NCBI GenBank assembly: GCA_023055425.1
Contig: JALGPY010000002.1
Coordinates: 48,197,321-48,261,320 of the forward strand
Reading direction: 5' to 3'
Source of the DNA: Linanthus parryae
Lineage: Eukaryota; Streptophyta; Magnoliopsida; Ericales; Polemoniaceae
Length of the DNA stretch: 64,000 nucleotides
Within the stretch, counting starts at the first letter, position 1; every line of letters begins with the position of its first letter. Positions 35,153 through 47,138 of the stretch are shown piece by piece. Both the position numbers and the translations under genes were made by a program. The notes under the pieces were generated by a model that was not told where the DNA came from, did no database searches, and saw only the letters and a list, made by a program, of their open reading frames with translations.

Positions 35153-37228
35153 TGAGTTAGGTGCGCGAGTGAACATAATTTGCAATTATGCTTGTGTTAA
35201 TCGAAGCTCGTCAACGTATTTATTTAGGGTAAAAGACGCTTTGACCCCCGTTGGTTTGACACGGAGACACTTTCACCCCTTCCGGTTTGGAAAAGGACAC
35301 TTTCACCTCTTATGTGTGCTCACGACACTTATACTCTGTGATTGTGTTATTTCATATTCTGTGAGGACAAATCTTTCTCAGAAACTACTATTAGGGTCAT
35401 ATTCCACCCAAACTAATTAGGGGTGTTCAAGAACCGATCGCACCGGCGAAATCGGGCCGCACCAAACCGAACTGTACGTAAACCGGTCGTCACATTATTT
35501 TCTTTTATTAAGAATGATTTTTTTTAAGAACCGAACCGGTATGAACCGAACCGGCTCCAAATCGAAAAAACCGAAAAAACCGCACCGCACCAAATAATAA
35601 CTTTAAAAATATTGGACATTGTTTGTATTGTTATTTATCGTGGGATTAGGATATGACTTTACACACTTTACAGTTTACATAGGAATATGATTATGACTTT
35701 ATAAGCTCTTGGTACTGTGGTACAATTTAGAAATATAACTCCGACACTTAAAAGTAAGTACTTGTGTACAAGAAAATTCTCAAGAGAGATCCAAGTGTAC
35801 ACCTCAAGTAGGAGATTAGAACACGGAGAAGAGTAGGATGTGAGTAGGGAGAGAGTAAGCAATGGCAACTGCTCTAGAGAGAGAGACAGTAGGCAAGAGA
35901 TCTGAGATAGATTAGAGATCATAGTGTCCAAAAGAATCAGAAGAAGTCTCCTGGAGGATTAACGATCATGTATATAATGGGAAAGTGACCGTTGTAAAAG
36001 GGATTAATGCACCATAAATGGCGGCTTAATGATAGCCCCTGTAACGGCACGTTCGACCGCATATATAGGCACCTGCCCACATATATCGGAGACCGTTATG
36101 AGATCGTCCACATTTATGGGATACACGAGCCTTAAACCTCTGAGTCGGTTACCAGGTCGCGCGCGAGCTTGGTTGTCGCTCTCCCGCGACGGGCCTTACT
36201 CTAGCCTCCAAACCACTAAGTCCCTACAAGTCCCGTGTTGTTGGTACGCGAGGGCCCTGTCTCGCAGCTCCCAAGTGGATAAGCATTGGTAGTTATCCGG
36301 TGTGTACGGAGCACAACTAGGTGTGCTGGATGACTGCCACATGGCTGTGATCTGTTTGTCTGGAAAACACAATCTACAATACTTATGATACTTTTTTCTT
36401 TTGAAGTATGATATGGACGAGCTTTTGGTGTTATATTGAAATGACTTGGTGTTTTACCCAATTAAGAAATTTGTTAGTTCTTGTTTCATTCAAAAAATTA
36501 ATAATCACCTCTGTTGATTTATTTTCTTCCCATCTATCTCAGAATGGTCTGAAGCATGCTTGTGAGGTACTACTACAACATATTGTTTATAAAATTTAGC
36601 CATAGCAAATAAATTTTTTGCCATGGAAGATGATGGCAAAAATGCTCAGGAATAGTATGTTCAGGAATTGAGGCAAAAATGCTCAGGAATAGTATGTTCA
36701 TCCAAGTGATGTTTTGGTCTTAGTTGTTAAGTCATTTCTACAATATGTATGAATGTTGGTATTTCACTATTGTGATACAAATAAGTACTTCAATGTTGTT
36801 TCTTAAAAAACCGAAGTTTTTAACCGGATCGAACCGGAAATTTAGACGTGGTTTTTAATTTTTATTTTACGGACCGAATGCATTTTGGTTCTGAAAAAAT
36901 TAAAACCGAACATTTCGGTTTAGGTGTCTCTCATGGTCTAAAACCGACCAAACTGGACCGTGAGTTAGGTGCGCGACCTGATTTGCAGTTATGCTTGGGT
37001 TTATTGAAGCTCGTCAGCTCGCAAGTATTTATTTAGGGTAAAAGACGCTTTCACCCCTGTAAGTTTGACACGGAGACACTTTCACCCCTTCCAGTTTGGA
37101 AAAGGACACTTTCACCTCTTATGTGTGCTCGCGATATACTAATACCCCGTGATTGTGATATTCCATATTCTGTGAGGACAAATCTTTCTTAGAAACTACT
37201 ATTAGTGACACATTCCACCCAGCCTAAT
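35153..37228. mobile_element. hAT-like insert between ~265-bp direct repeats
   Basis: Positions 35153-35417 and 36961-37228 are direct repeats (both begin GAGTTAGGTGCGCGA and end at CCTAAT/ACTAAT) with roughly 10-15% difference. Between them (35418-36960) is sequence starting TAGGGGTGTTCAAG, a hAT-like end, with ACCGAACCGG-type motifs at both sides (35430-35600 and 36805-36957). No clean right terminus is visible. The centre (35660-36360) looks LTR-like and has an unassigned frame at 36029-36292. Confidence 0.5.
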
Positions 37229-37358
37229 GACGTCACAGTTAGAGAGTGCATGTGTCCTAAAATTTGGCACACTAAAGGGACGATTGTGTCTTTTTCGAAC
37301 TAAAATATGTGAAGGAGTCTTTGCATCAAAACTTGAGGGGGTTAACATGTCGTTCACT
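37036..37358. mobile_element. GGGTAAAAGACGC-family MITE, copy 2
   Basis: The left end GGGTAAAAGACGCTTTCACC is followed by TTTGACACGGAGACACTTTC. The right end near 37335-37358 is a worn inverse (ACTTGAGGGGGTTAAC). A shorter, interrupted copy begins at 35227 and a reverse copy lies at 39803-40234. The long, loosely conserved ends resemble Mutator-like MITEs; the target duplication was not resolved. Confidence 0.5.
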
Positions 37359-38210
37359 CATTAATTTGTCATATAATGATTCATTGATTGTTTTCGAGCA
37401 AAAGCAATTTTAATTAAAACTAAGCTTGATTGTAATCATGAAATACTTTCCATGTGCTTCCACTACATTACAACGTCCTACGAAGAGAGAGTATTCATAT
37501 ATGGAACCTAAGTCACCTGCATTGGGAATGAAGCGAGAGTGCGAACTGTAGCGGTAGCGGGAAAACGCCATATTTACAAGGATTGAATCTGAGAGCACCC
37601 TGAAAACGCCTACATATAATACTTCTTTAATATAATTTCATGAAGAAAATCATTATTTATAAGTTTTCGACATGAACATATTGAAAATCATGTTATAGAG
37701 TGACACAAATATTGAAATTACTAATTCGTGTGGTAAGAACTAAGAAGTCAGAACTCACATAGCGCTTTAAGAGTAAGGTATTCATGTTCTTTACTTATAT
37801 AACTTGAAAGGTAGACAGAAAAAGATGAAAAAATACTTAATTACTCGATGAATGATAGTGTGCTTTTGGATGAGTTATAAACTTTAATTTGTCAAATATT
37901 TTGCATCATTTCGAGAGAATAATGTTTAAATAGTTGAATAATAAAATTGATAAGTAATAAGTTTGAGCTTAACATCCAGTATTGTCGAAAACATCAGTTA
38001 ATTGTCTTTGAAAATAAATACTCTAAGGAAAGGGCACTCCCTAATTTTCGGAGCGTCTTTAGAGTGATGTTTCGCGTCCAAAGCTGAGCGAGATTTGGGA
38101 GTGGTAGCTGAAATATCACCACGGTGCCAATTTTTTTCCACTGAAAAGGGCCTAATTGAATTAGGGTAATCTTGCTAAGCTACCCTCCCCCATGTTTGTT
38201 GATTATTGTA
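37359..38210. other. no gene recognised
   Basis: AT-rich sequence without supported coding potential. Confidence 0.4.
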
Positions 38211-38373
38211 CTCTCTTTGTCCTAATATGTTAGATTTTTATGGAAATTCCAACTCTTTTGGAGGATCTGTAATTATTAAAGTACACAAACTTTTTTTCAT
38301 GTAATTTACATGAACGCTTTTAATACTTATAACTTCTTGATGAAGTCATTCCTATTTTTTGAAAATAAGGGAG
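38211..38373. mobile_element. Stowaway-like MITE, degenerate
   Basis: CTCTCTTTGTCCTAAT at the left pairs loosely with AAAATAAGGGAG at the right, and TA flanks both sides (38209-38210 and 38374-38375). The element is 163 bp. Confidence 0.5.
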
Positions 38374-39599
38374 TATATTTCTTTTTGTGGATTTTATCTC
38401 TTTAGATGAATGTATACCTTCTTTTGATCCGAGTATTAAATTTTGTTAAAAGAATGAACTCGTCACCACCTATTGTATTAGATTTCTGGATCCGCCCTCT
38501 GCATCCGCACATCTTTCGATCAAAGATTGGGTTATAGGATGCATGGTCACGCCAACTTGGCGGGGAGTTTGTTAAGCGAGCACTAGTAGGAATGGAGTAG
38601 TATATGATTTGATAGGCAGTGAAGTCACGCCCGGAAAAACAGGTTCAAGTCCAAGAATGCGTGAACGCCAACACTTTTATTGTGTGCAATCTCAAGCAAA
38701 ATACAACATTTAAAAGAAGCACACAAAAAAACCATGGTATTGTTAAACATGTTAAATATCTTTTCTATTCCAAATAAGTAGTGGTAAACTGAGGTAACAC
38801 GACAAAGCTTGTAATGGACATTTTCAGAAACCTTTTACACCGGTGGTGGGCGCCTCCCTATATGGCAAGGCAAGTGCGGTGAAAAAAGAGGGTCTTCTCT
38901 CGGAACTACATTCGGGCCACTCCGTCTTTACACGTCGCTCTATGTCACACCGACCCCGAGTCTAAATGCATGTTTGGCATTGCAGATTTTAATCCAACTT
39001 CTTTTTAAACAATTTCATTCGTCACCACACACAATTTGAAGTCTGCAGATTAAAATAGGGGAGTAACAGAATCTCCAAAGATTGGGATTTTACAGGTGAA
39101 AATCCATAAAAATCATCTTAATGTGTTCTTAATTTTAGCATAATCTTTACAAGTTGATGTATTTAAATAGTTAACTGAATTTTAGCAGTAGAATTAAATT
39201 ACTGATCTACAATTTGAACTCATACCAAACAAATTTTGATATTCAGTTCAGTTGGATTTTTCTCTTAAAATCTTATTTTCAGCTGATTTTTGCTACCATA
39301 CTGGGCCCAAGTATATGAACCAGTGATATTTGAATAATTTAGGGGGTCGGACTGAGATAGTGCAAAAATATGGGGCCACCGGTGGACATCTTCGAAGAAT
39401 GAATATAGTAATGTTTGATTCTTCTTTTATCCCGTAACAGACTTGTCTTTGATGACAATGCCAAGCACTGAAAAGATATCAGGCACCGCTGAGACTTCGC
39501 AAGGAAAACATGTCCAAAACTGGCCGTTACATTTCTTCATCAGATAGATCTTGTGCTTTCCCCAACTTTGATTTTATCTTTTGAGTTGCTCGCTACTTG
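38374..39599. other. no gene recognised
   Basis: Mostly unassigned. Around 38985-39305, outward-facing phrases (GTTTGGCATTGCAGATT and its rough inverse) suggest another worn MITE. Confidence 0.35.
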
Positions 39600-39683
39600 G
39601 CAGCGATGATGATGATGATGATGTTGCAACAAACTAACAAACTGATTCGATCATCATCATCATCATCATCATCGCCGCTGCTA
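39600..39683. repeat. (GAT)n/(ATC)n inverted microsatellite hairpin
   Basis: GCAGC followed by six GAT units is mirrored ~25 bp later by eight ATC units and GCCGCTGC. The two arms would pair into a long stem with a ~30-base loop. Confidence 0.85.
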
Positions 39684-39802
39684 ATTTTTTTCTACTTTTA
39701 CAACAACATGGCATAGCTTTTGCAAAACCGCACAGGAGATAGGAACCAGTATTCCAGGCTTTTCCTCAACTTCTTCTGAACACCAGGAACAGAATTCCAG
39801 TT

Positions 39803-40234
39803 TCAGAAATGACGCTTTCGCCCATTAATGTGCCAAATTTCAAGACACTTACATCTCCTTATTGTGTATTTCATACCCCACGAATAAGGCATATTTGCCT
39901 CAAAAACTACAATCAGTTACCAATCCCCACCCAGACTAACAACATCATAATTATGTGTAGGCGTCTCGTGATTTGGCACATAAATTAGCACCCAAACTGA
40001 ATGGGGTGAAGGCCGTAGTGACCTAGGCAGCGGCACAATCCCCGCAAAGTTTTGAAAATTTTAACTTAGCACCCATATGTACATATTATAAGTCTCGCCC
40101 CCTCAAAGCAATGGTATTTTACATTAGTATATCACGATGAATATTTGGCTACCCGCACAATAAAATTCCTGCGTTCATCACTGGGTGAAGGTTCTTTGTG
40201 TCAAACCTGAGGGGGGTGAAAGCGTCTTTTACCC
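39803..40234. mobile_element. GGGTAAAAGACGC-family MITE, copy 3 (reverse)
   Basis: The right end GGTGAAAGCGTCTTTTACCC is the inverse of the left end of copy 2, and the left end holds GACGCTTTCGCCC. Internal phrases (CACTTACATCTCC, CTACAATCAGT) match copies 1 and 2. It ends about 540 bp past the stop codon of the reverse-strand RING-IBR-RING gene. Confidence 0.55.
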
Positions 40235-40773
40235 AAAATGCTTCTCGTTTCAGTGATCTGAATGCCCCAAGTTACGCTGAGAAATCAATTATGTATCCAC
40301 ATATATCCAAACATATCCATCCTGAGCTAAACAAAACGGACGATTCCCAAGAAATTGAGCATTAACATCTTCCAACAAGAGATTAAAGCTAAAAGCGCAC
40401 ATATCAGAACAACCGAAACAACCAAGAAAGCGCAGAGACAAAGAAGGAGGATTTCATTTCATATTTCAACTATTCATACTAGTAGTAGTAGCAGCAGTAG
40501 TAGTAGTACTGTAGTAGGAACAATGGTAGCGGTAGCAGAAAGGATAATTACACTGCATATGTATCAACCAAATCTTTCCCCAGACTTCTGTTCTGGTTTG
40601 CGGTTAGATGACATGAGTGGGAAGTATAGTAGTAATACCTGTACAATGATTAAAGTCTGGGAAACCCAAATTAGCATATCTCTGAGAAGATCCATTCCGT
40701 GGTGATTATGTGAAAACCCGTCAACTATCTCTTATCTTATCGAACAGAATCATCTAGAAGCTTCCTTTCAAAG

Positions 40774-42953
40774 TCAGAAACCAAACTTCTTGACGTTCCC
40801 AAACAGGAAGAAGAGTTGCAGGATGATTATGATGAGTATACACAGTCTCAGCACCCAAACCCTGCACATCACATTCCTGTTGCAGTCGCACCAGTGTTGG
40901 TGCACCCTCCTCCCACACTTGTAGCAGAAACTCGTCGCACACCTGCAACACCGCGCAAAATCAAACAAATTATTAATTCTCTTTATATTTTAACTACCCA
41001 AAAAAACTGCGAAAAAACACCCAGAATTGAGATATATCATGTAATTGTGATTCTTGACCGTGAGATGCCAATTTACAGCACAGTATCCCAGATACAAACA
41101 TACAAACATAAATCATATTCTCCCTGAGAACTGCATCCATTTGTGTTTTCTTATCATTTCCATAGAATTGATAACCAAACAGAAGACAGCAGACAGAATA
41201 TAATAAGGGAAAATGTTCAACAAAATCAAATACTAGTACCACCAATCTTTTGGATATCCAAGAAAACTCAAGAATCATTGCAGTTATTGAAAGTGAGAGC
41301 AAGACTGCAATGTGCAGCATATTCTTTTGCTTGGAACAAACTAGATTTGATTCATCTCACAGAACCAGACCCAAGGTGCGAATCGATCCCATAACCAAAA
41401 CCCAGGAACCAAAATCTCTTGTTTTTTAGAATGCAATGTGCAGCATATATTCTTTTGATTGGATTCAGTAGAATCCAAGAACAAACTTAGATTTGATCCA
41501 TCTCACAAACATGATTACCAAACAGAAAACAGAACCACACCCAATATGTGAATTCATCCCATAACCAAAACCCAGAAACCAAAATCCCATGTTATTGTGA
41601 TCTTTGAAGTAAAACCCCCAAATTCAAGCAATATCCTATTCCAGGTAAGAACAGACCGATGCATACACAAGAAACAGGATAAACCCTGAACAAACTAGAT
41701 TTGATTCATCTCACAAACATGATTACCAAAACAGAAAACAGAACCAGACCCATGTAGCGAATCGACCCCATAACCAAAACCCAGGAACTAAAATCTCTTG
41801 TTATTGTGATCATTCAAGTGAAACCCCCAAATTGAAGCAATATCCTATTCCAGGTAAGAACAGAAAAATGCACAAACAACAAACATGATAAAAGAAGAAA
41901 CAATCAATCAAACACTCTTGAACCAGCAATTTCACACAAGCAATAGAAACCCCCGATTCTGAAAACCCTAATTATTATTATTATTATTTTGATAAAGAGA
42001 AAACCCTAATCATTCATCTCATAAACTTGATTACCAAACAGAAAACAGAAGCAGACCCATGTAGCGAATCGACCCCATAACCAAAACCCAGAAACCAAAA
42101 TCTCTTGTTATTGTGATATTTTGAATTGAAACCCCCAAATTGAATCAATACCCTAGATTTCTTTTGTCCCAAATTGAAGCAATACCCTTGAACAAAACAA
42201 TGCACAAACAACAGCATAAAACAAGAAACAACCAATCAAACCCTCTTGAACACAAATTTCACAAAACCAATCAAAACCCCCAATTCCGAAAACCCTAATT
42301 CGAGCATTAGAAGAGAGTTGAATGAACCTGCACTTAACAATAGAACACCCTTCAATGAGCTCAACACAGTGATTACACTTAGGACACCTCATCCACTTCT
42401 TCTCCTCCGCCAAAACCCCAAACTCCACATCATTCCGATCCCTCATCTCCCCACTCTCCTCACACCGAAACCCCGCATGCCACGGCACCTTACACTGAAA
42501 ACAAAACGACCCTTTACAGTTCGGACACTCCGATCTCCTCACACTCCCACCACACTCGTTCACCACCAACGCCGAGCAGTCCCTGTTCGGGCAGTAGCAC
42601 CGGTCCAGCCCCAGAATCGCGTCCTCGCACAGCACATCGCACCACTTGGAAAACACTGCCGGAGAGGTGATGGTGCGACAGAAGAGGGGGTTTAAGGGGT
42701 TGTTGCAGTTGAGTCCGGGGCAAATTACGTCGGCGATGCGGTCGTCTTCGACTTTGACTTGGATGTATTTGGATATGCAGTCGGTGCAGAAGGGGTGGAG
42801 GCACTTGCCCTGGTTGGTGAATTTGTGGTTGGAGGGGATCGGCTCGATGCATATCTCGCAGGTGAAGGTTGGTGGTGGTGGTGGTGGTGGTGGTGGGGGT
42901 GCCGCCGTGGACGGCGGCGGTTGTCGGGTGGGCTTGGAGTCTGTGTTGCCCAT
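40774..42953 (-). CDS. RING-IBR-RING (RBR) E3 ubiquitin ligase-like, membrane-anchored
   Basis: RBR proteins pass ubiquitin from an E2 through a cysteine in RING2. Two exons on the reverse strand (42953-42328 and 40942-40774; intron 1385 bp) give 264 aa. The start is fixed by an in-frame TAA directly upstream. Residues 1-10 (MGNTDSKPTR) fit an N-myristoylation signal, then a run of ten prolines. RING1 begins at CEIC (32-35) with CLHPFC (51-56); the IBR spans ~105-165, with the family spacing in PNCKGSFCFQCKVPWHAGFRC; RING2 is at 190-225, with CPKC (190-193), candidate catalytic Cys203 in EGCSIVKC, and SFCYKCG. The last ~26 residues form a hydrophobic helix (LCILIIIILQLFFLF). All core Cys are present. 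Family members are usually longer. The intron holds tandem repeats. Confidence 0.9.
41336..42300. repeat. four-copy degenerate tandem repeat in RBR intron
   Basis: Units starting near 41336, 41483, 41690 and 42011 share GATTTGATTCATCTCACA, CCATAACCAAAACCCAG and CCCCCAAATTGAAGCAATA. Unit length varies (~150-320 bp) because of internal gains. The last unit reaches almost to the exon 1 donor site. Confidence 0.85.
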
Positions 42954-43582
42954 TTAGATAGATTAGCGTATTGGGTTTTCTTCGGTTGAGTGTGGGGAGT
43001 GTGGAGTTTAGTAGTAGGAGTAATGATATTGTGGGGGTGTTTTTGTCCTGAAATGCAATTAGTGCGATAAATTGAGGTGTAAAGTTGTGATTTATCAAAA
43101 GAGGAGGGTAGGTTTACCCGAAATCTATGTGATTTAAAGATGACCAGGTAGAATAGTTAGCAGAATTTCCTCTCACCTAACTTCAGTTTTTGGTAGATGT
43201 AAGTCATTTCTAGAGTGTGGGAGTCACCAAATACCATTCACATATGATAATGCAATATGTTATGAATATTCATAGTCTCGTAAAAAAATGCATACAATCC
43301 CCTCTTGAATATTCACTAATACGATGTCTTAGTTTGTCAAACAAAGTCCGTTGGGACAAAAGCTCTGACGAAGGAAAACAAGTAGATCGGATGAGCAGAG
43401 GTATGTGTAATCTTGAACTTGAACTCTGATAAAAGCAATAGCAATAGTTGTATTAGTAGTGGGGAGCTAGATGCATTTACAAAGGAATGATGAGATTCTG
43501 CATATAATTAGACAAACTAAGTAACTGTCACAGCTGTATATTAAGCTTTGACCCCACAATTGCAATGAAATCACAGTTACAG
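42954..43582. other. RBR promoter region and intergenic
   Basis: The region contains the reverse-strand promoter of the RBR gene. No clear TATA box was identified, and no other gene is seen. Confidence 0.35.
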
Positions 43583-43703
<121 letters not shown>

Positions 43704-43767
43704 CCATTTCTGCAACTGATCTTCATATTAAAGATGAAGTTCTAGAAGGATTTCTAATTTTTTTTTA

Positions 43768-43779
43768 TGGTATCAGAGC
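43768..43779 (+). other. primer-binding site of a Copia element
   Basis: TGGTATCAGAGC is the standard plant Copia priming site, complementary to the 3' end of initiator tRNA-Met. It marks the start of the internal region of the remnant that follows. Confidence 0.85.
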
Positions 43780-46200
43780 CTCAAAGGCTTGCCGCCGCTT
43801 GTTACCGGTTTGTTGTGCTTTCATAAGATTTGTTTAGTATTCGATCTTCGTCAGCATCTTCATTTTCACTTCGTTGCTCGATTCTGAAGCTTCTCCGCTG
43901 GATTTCGAGGTCTTCTCTGTCCAAATTGTTTCCTCTTGCCTTCGGCTGCATTAATTATGTCGAATTACTGAGTTTCAGTGCAAGATTTGTTCGCCATTAT
44001 TGCTTGACGCTTCTGGTTCTATCTGAGTCACAGTCGAGTTACTGTACCGAGTTTTGCATAATTGTGCTTTCTTTCTACCAAGTTTTGCCGAGTTTGGCTT
44101 ATTCTCTCTGGTTTCTCTAAGTTTTCGACTGAGTTGAGCTTTTTGATATGGCGGAGCTGATTCTAGCTGGTTTGAAGTTTGTGATTCGCAACCTTAATTC
44201 TCTTATGCCTATCAAACTTTGATGGCACTAACTACAACATCGGGCGTGCTCATATATCTACACTTCTTCAAGCCAATGATATTCTTCAGTATAGGGATGT
44301 CAATGCAGTTCGATCTGATCCGAAATTCGAGTGATTCGATCCGAATGGATCAAGTCCGAATCCGATCCATATGGATATTAAAAATCAAAATTCGATCCAT
44401 ATCCGATTTCGATCCGAACATATTAGGATATCCGACCCGGACGGATCCAAACACACATAATTTTACAAAAATACCCTTAGAATTATAAAAAAATATATAT
44501 TTACCTACGCATATGTAAATACATTACTCAACTTTAGGCAAAAAAAAATATTTCACTAGATATTAGGAAACACACATAACGCATTACACATTGTTACCTA
44601 AAAAAATCCACAACACATTAGGGAAAAACCCTAACGACTATTGTTTTTCATTCTCCCACCCACGCCTCTCTATAGCAAGTCTGCGATTTCTCCTCCCTCT
44701 GTCTCTCACCTTTGATTGGATTGCCTATATTTCTTGATAGATTTGCGTTAAAGTAGCGATATTTTGTTCATTTATGAGTTTTTGGTCGTTAGACTAGACC
44801 CAGGTTTACAATGAAAGACGATGACTCAAGCCCTGGGTAAAAGAGAACCAAAAGACAAAGGAAAGAAATTTCCCTCTCGGATGATGGTGTTAAACCAATA
44901 ACGTTCTCATTAGACAAAGACGTCTGACTGGTCTTGGTTGTTTTTTACCTCTTCTAGTGAAAGTTAGCAGCTGTCCCCAAGTTCCAATACAACTATTGAA
45001 GGAAGGTGTCTAGTGAAGGTCTTTCTAGTCGAAGAAAGAAAGAAATTTGAGGCTTTCGATGCCCATCACAAAGGAAGAAGAGCGACGGACTTACGCCATC
45101 TCTCACTATCTGCCTGCCTATCACTTTACCATACCGAACTTCAGGTGGTCAATTCTAAACCATGTGTTGTCCAACATATTAAAAAGGCAATACTGGTTAG
45201 GGAGTGGTAAAATATTTCTAGTATACTTTTACTTTTTTAGGCAGACTTTAATTGTGTAGTGGTTTTTCGTATTTTTCTAAATTTGATGTGTATTTTTTAT
45301 CTAAAAAAATGCTCATGTTACGAATCCGAATCAGATACGTTTCATGAGATTCAGATTGTTGGATCGAATACGGATATTACAAATTGTATCCGATCCGGAT
45401 TCAATCCGAATCCGTTTCACATCCGGTTGGATACGGATCGAATATGGATCCACTTATTCTGATCGGATATGGATAGAGGTGGATCCGATCTGAATCCGAT
45501 CTGTTGTCATCCCTACTTCAGTATGTGATAGCTCGTGTTTCTTCCTCCTCAACAAATTGCTAGTACTTCTGGTTCTTCTATCTCTAATCCTTCATTTCTT
45601 ACATGGAAATCCATAAATCAACACTTGAAGATTTGTCTCATTGCTTTATAGCTTCATATGTTTTTTCCGGTGTCCTCAATCTTGAGCATGCTTTTGAAAT
45701 TTTGTCTGCCTTAGAGGGTCAAGTATGCTTCATTATCTAGGTTACATGTTCATAAGTTAAAGATGAAATCCATGCAATTCGAAAACTGGATCAGCTTGTG
45801 GATAGTCATCTAGCTCAAGTCAAGGCATTTACAGATAATCTATCTTAAGTAAATGAGTTCATCTATGAGGATGATTTGATTATGCATATACTTAAAAGTG
45901 TTGCTCCTTCTTATGAGCATTTTATGCCTTCTATCATAACAAGATCCATGCCAATTTCAGTTCAAGAACTCTCTCCATTATTGATTTATGATGAACTTCA
46001 AATCTCTCCAAGCTCACATTATATAGGGTCGCTATGCCTAATTCCTCACTGTCTCATGATGTCAACACTGTCTATTCTGGAGTTAAAATTCCTCACAACA
46101 GGTTTTCAGTTGTTCATAATAATATTCCATCCAAGCACTTCAACTATCAGACTTGAATATCATTTTTACGTACAATAATGACATATACTTGTTACAATGT
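43780..46200 (+). mobile_element. Copia remnant (5' region and gag), split by a hAT element
   Basis: After the priming site comes an untranslated leader, then gag-like sequence (NFDGTNYNIGRAHI near 44212, continuing beyond the insertion as LQYVIARVSSSS). Further on, the UBN2-type gag fragment reads EDDLIMHILKSVAPSYEHFM and ITRSMPISVQELSPLLIYDE (45866-46010). Several stops and frame changes are present. No protease, integrase or reverse transcriptase follows, so only the 5' part survives. Confidence 0.75.
44292..45515. mobile_element. hAT-type non-autonomous element with ATCCGA arrays
   Basis: The ends are TAGGGATGTCAA and TTGTCATCCCTA (inverse TAGGGATGACAA), with an exact 8-bp target duplication CTTCAGTA (44284-44291 and 45516-45523). 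Both subterminal zones are crowded with ATCCGA, GGATCCG and CCGGAT motifs in both orientations. The element is 1224 bp. The internal frame at 45013-45210 is unassigned and is not a recognisable hAT transposase. Removing the element restores a continuous Copia gag reading frame. Confidence 0.9.
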
Positions 46201-46342
46201 TCATTTACTTGAATATCATTTTTATGCACTATTTTGTTTAAATGTTAACTTACTCGAATATCAATTTTATGTACACTAATGGCATATATTTTTTATCTCA
46301 TGCATCAAATTTGAATTCAAGTGTCTTTAACCACAAGTAGTA

Positions 46343-46602
46343 CTACCTCCGTTTCTTCTCTATAGCACCAGTTTGACTTTTAGACTCGTATCTGGGTCAC
46401 TTTGACCGGGTGATTGGGATAGCAAAACGATGCGATTTTTCGATAATTTTTTCACCGTGTTATAGAGCAACTTTTACACTATGACGCCATGAAAAAATTT
46501 TCAAAAAATCGCATCGTTTTGTTACACAAATCACCGGGTCAAAGTGACCCAGTGAATAGTGACAAAAGTCAAAATGGTGTGATAGAGAAGAAACGGAGGT
46601 AG
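46343..46602. mobile_element. Stowaway MITE
   Basis: CTACCTCCGTTTCTTCTC at the left is mirrored by GAAGAAACGGAGGTAG at the right, and TA flanks both sides. The whole 260-bp element folds back, with GATGCGATTTTTCGATAATT matched by an inverse near 46500. This is the standard Tc1/mariner-derived Stowaway structure. Confidence 0.92.
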
Positions 46603-46854
46603 TATGAAAATAACATACAAAAAATACCAAAGTTGTTGTTTCTATAAACAACCATTTTCAGTCTGTTTTTATTTTTAAACAAATAAAAAAACAACAATGC
46701 CAAAGAAGTACTGGGAATGTGGAGACAAACCATTCCCAATTAAATTAATAGAACAAGGTTGGATGAGGTAATACCAACATGGTCTCCGTATGTGACATCG
46801 TCCTTGCTTCATCATCATAATGAAAATTTGGAAAATAATTTAGCACTAAATAAA

Positions 46855-47097
46855 AAGGTAAAGTCTTTTTAACTTATAAGCTTACATATAAGTTTGTTTC
46901 AAGAAAATATCCTTTACAGTCATCATATGTTAGAGCATCTCCAATAGTAACTGAAAAACATAATTCATATTTTGATTAAAATTGCCCGTTTGCATTTTGC
47001 ATAATGAGTCTTGCTCCAACAATGTTATCTAAAAGTAATGTAAAATATATTCTTTTATTTATTATTCATGTATAACACGTGAATGTGATGAAGTGTG

Positions 47098-47138
<41 letters not shown>

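Noticed and set aside
40355..40705. 116-codon forward ORF past the RBR stop
   Set aside because: It is a low-complexity Ser run from (AGT)n in what is probably the 3' UTR or flank of the reverse-strand gene.
42246..43098. Long ORFs overlapping RBR exon 1
   Set aside because: They are antisense or off-frame shadows of the RING-IBR coding exon.
45013..45210. hAT transposase in the 44292 element
   Set aside because: The frame is only 65 codons and shows no BED finger or hAT dimerisation signature.
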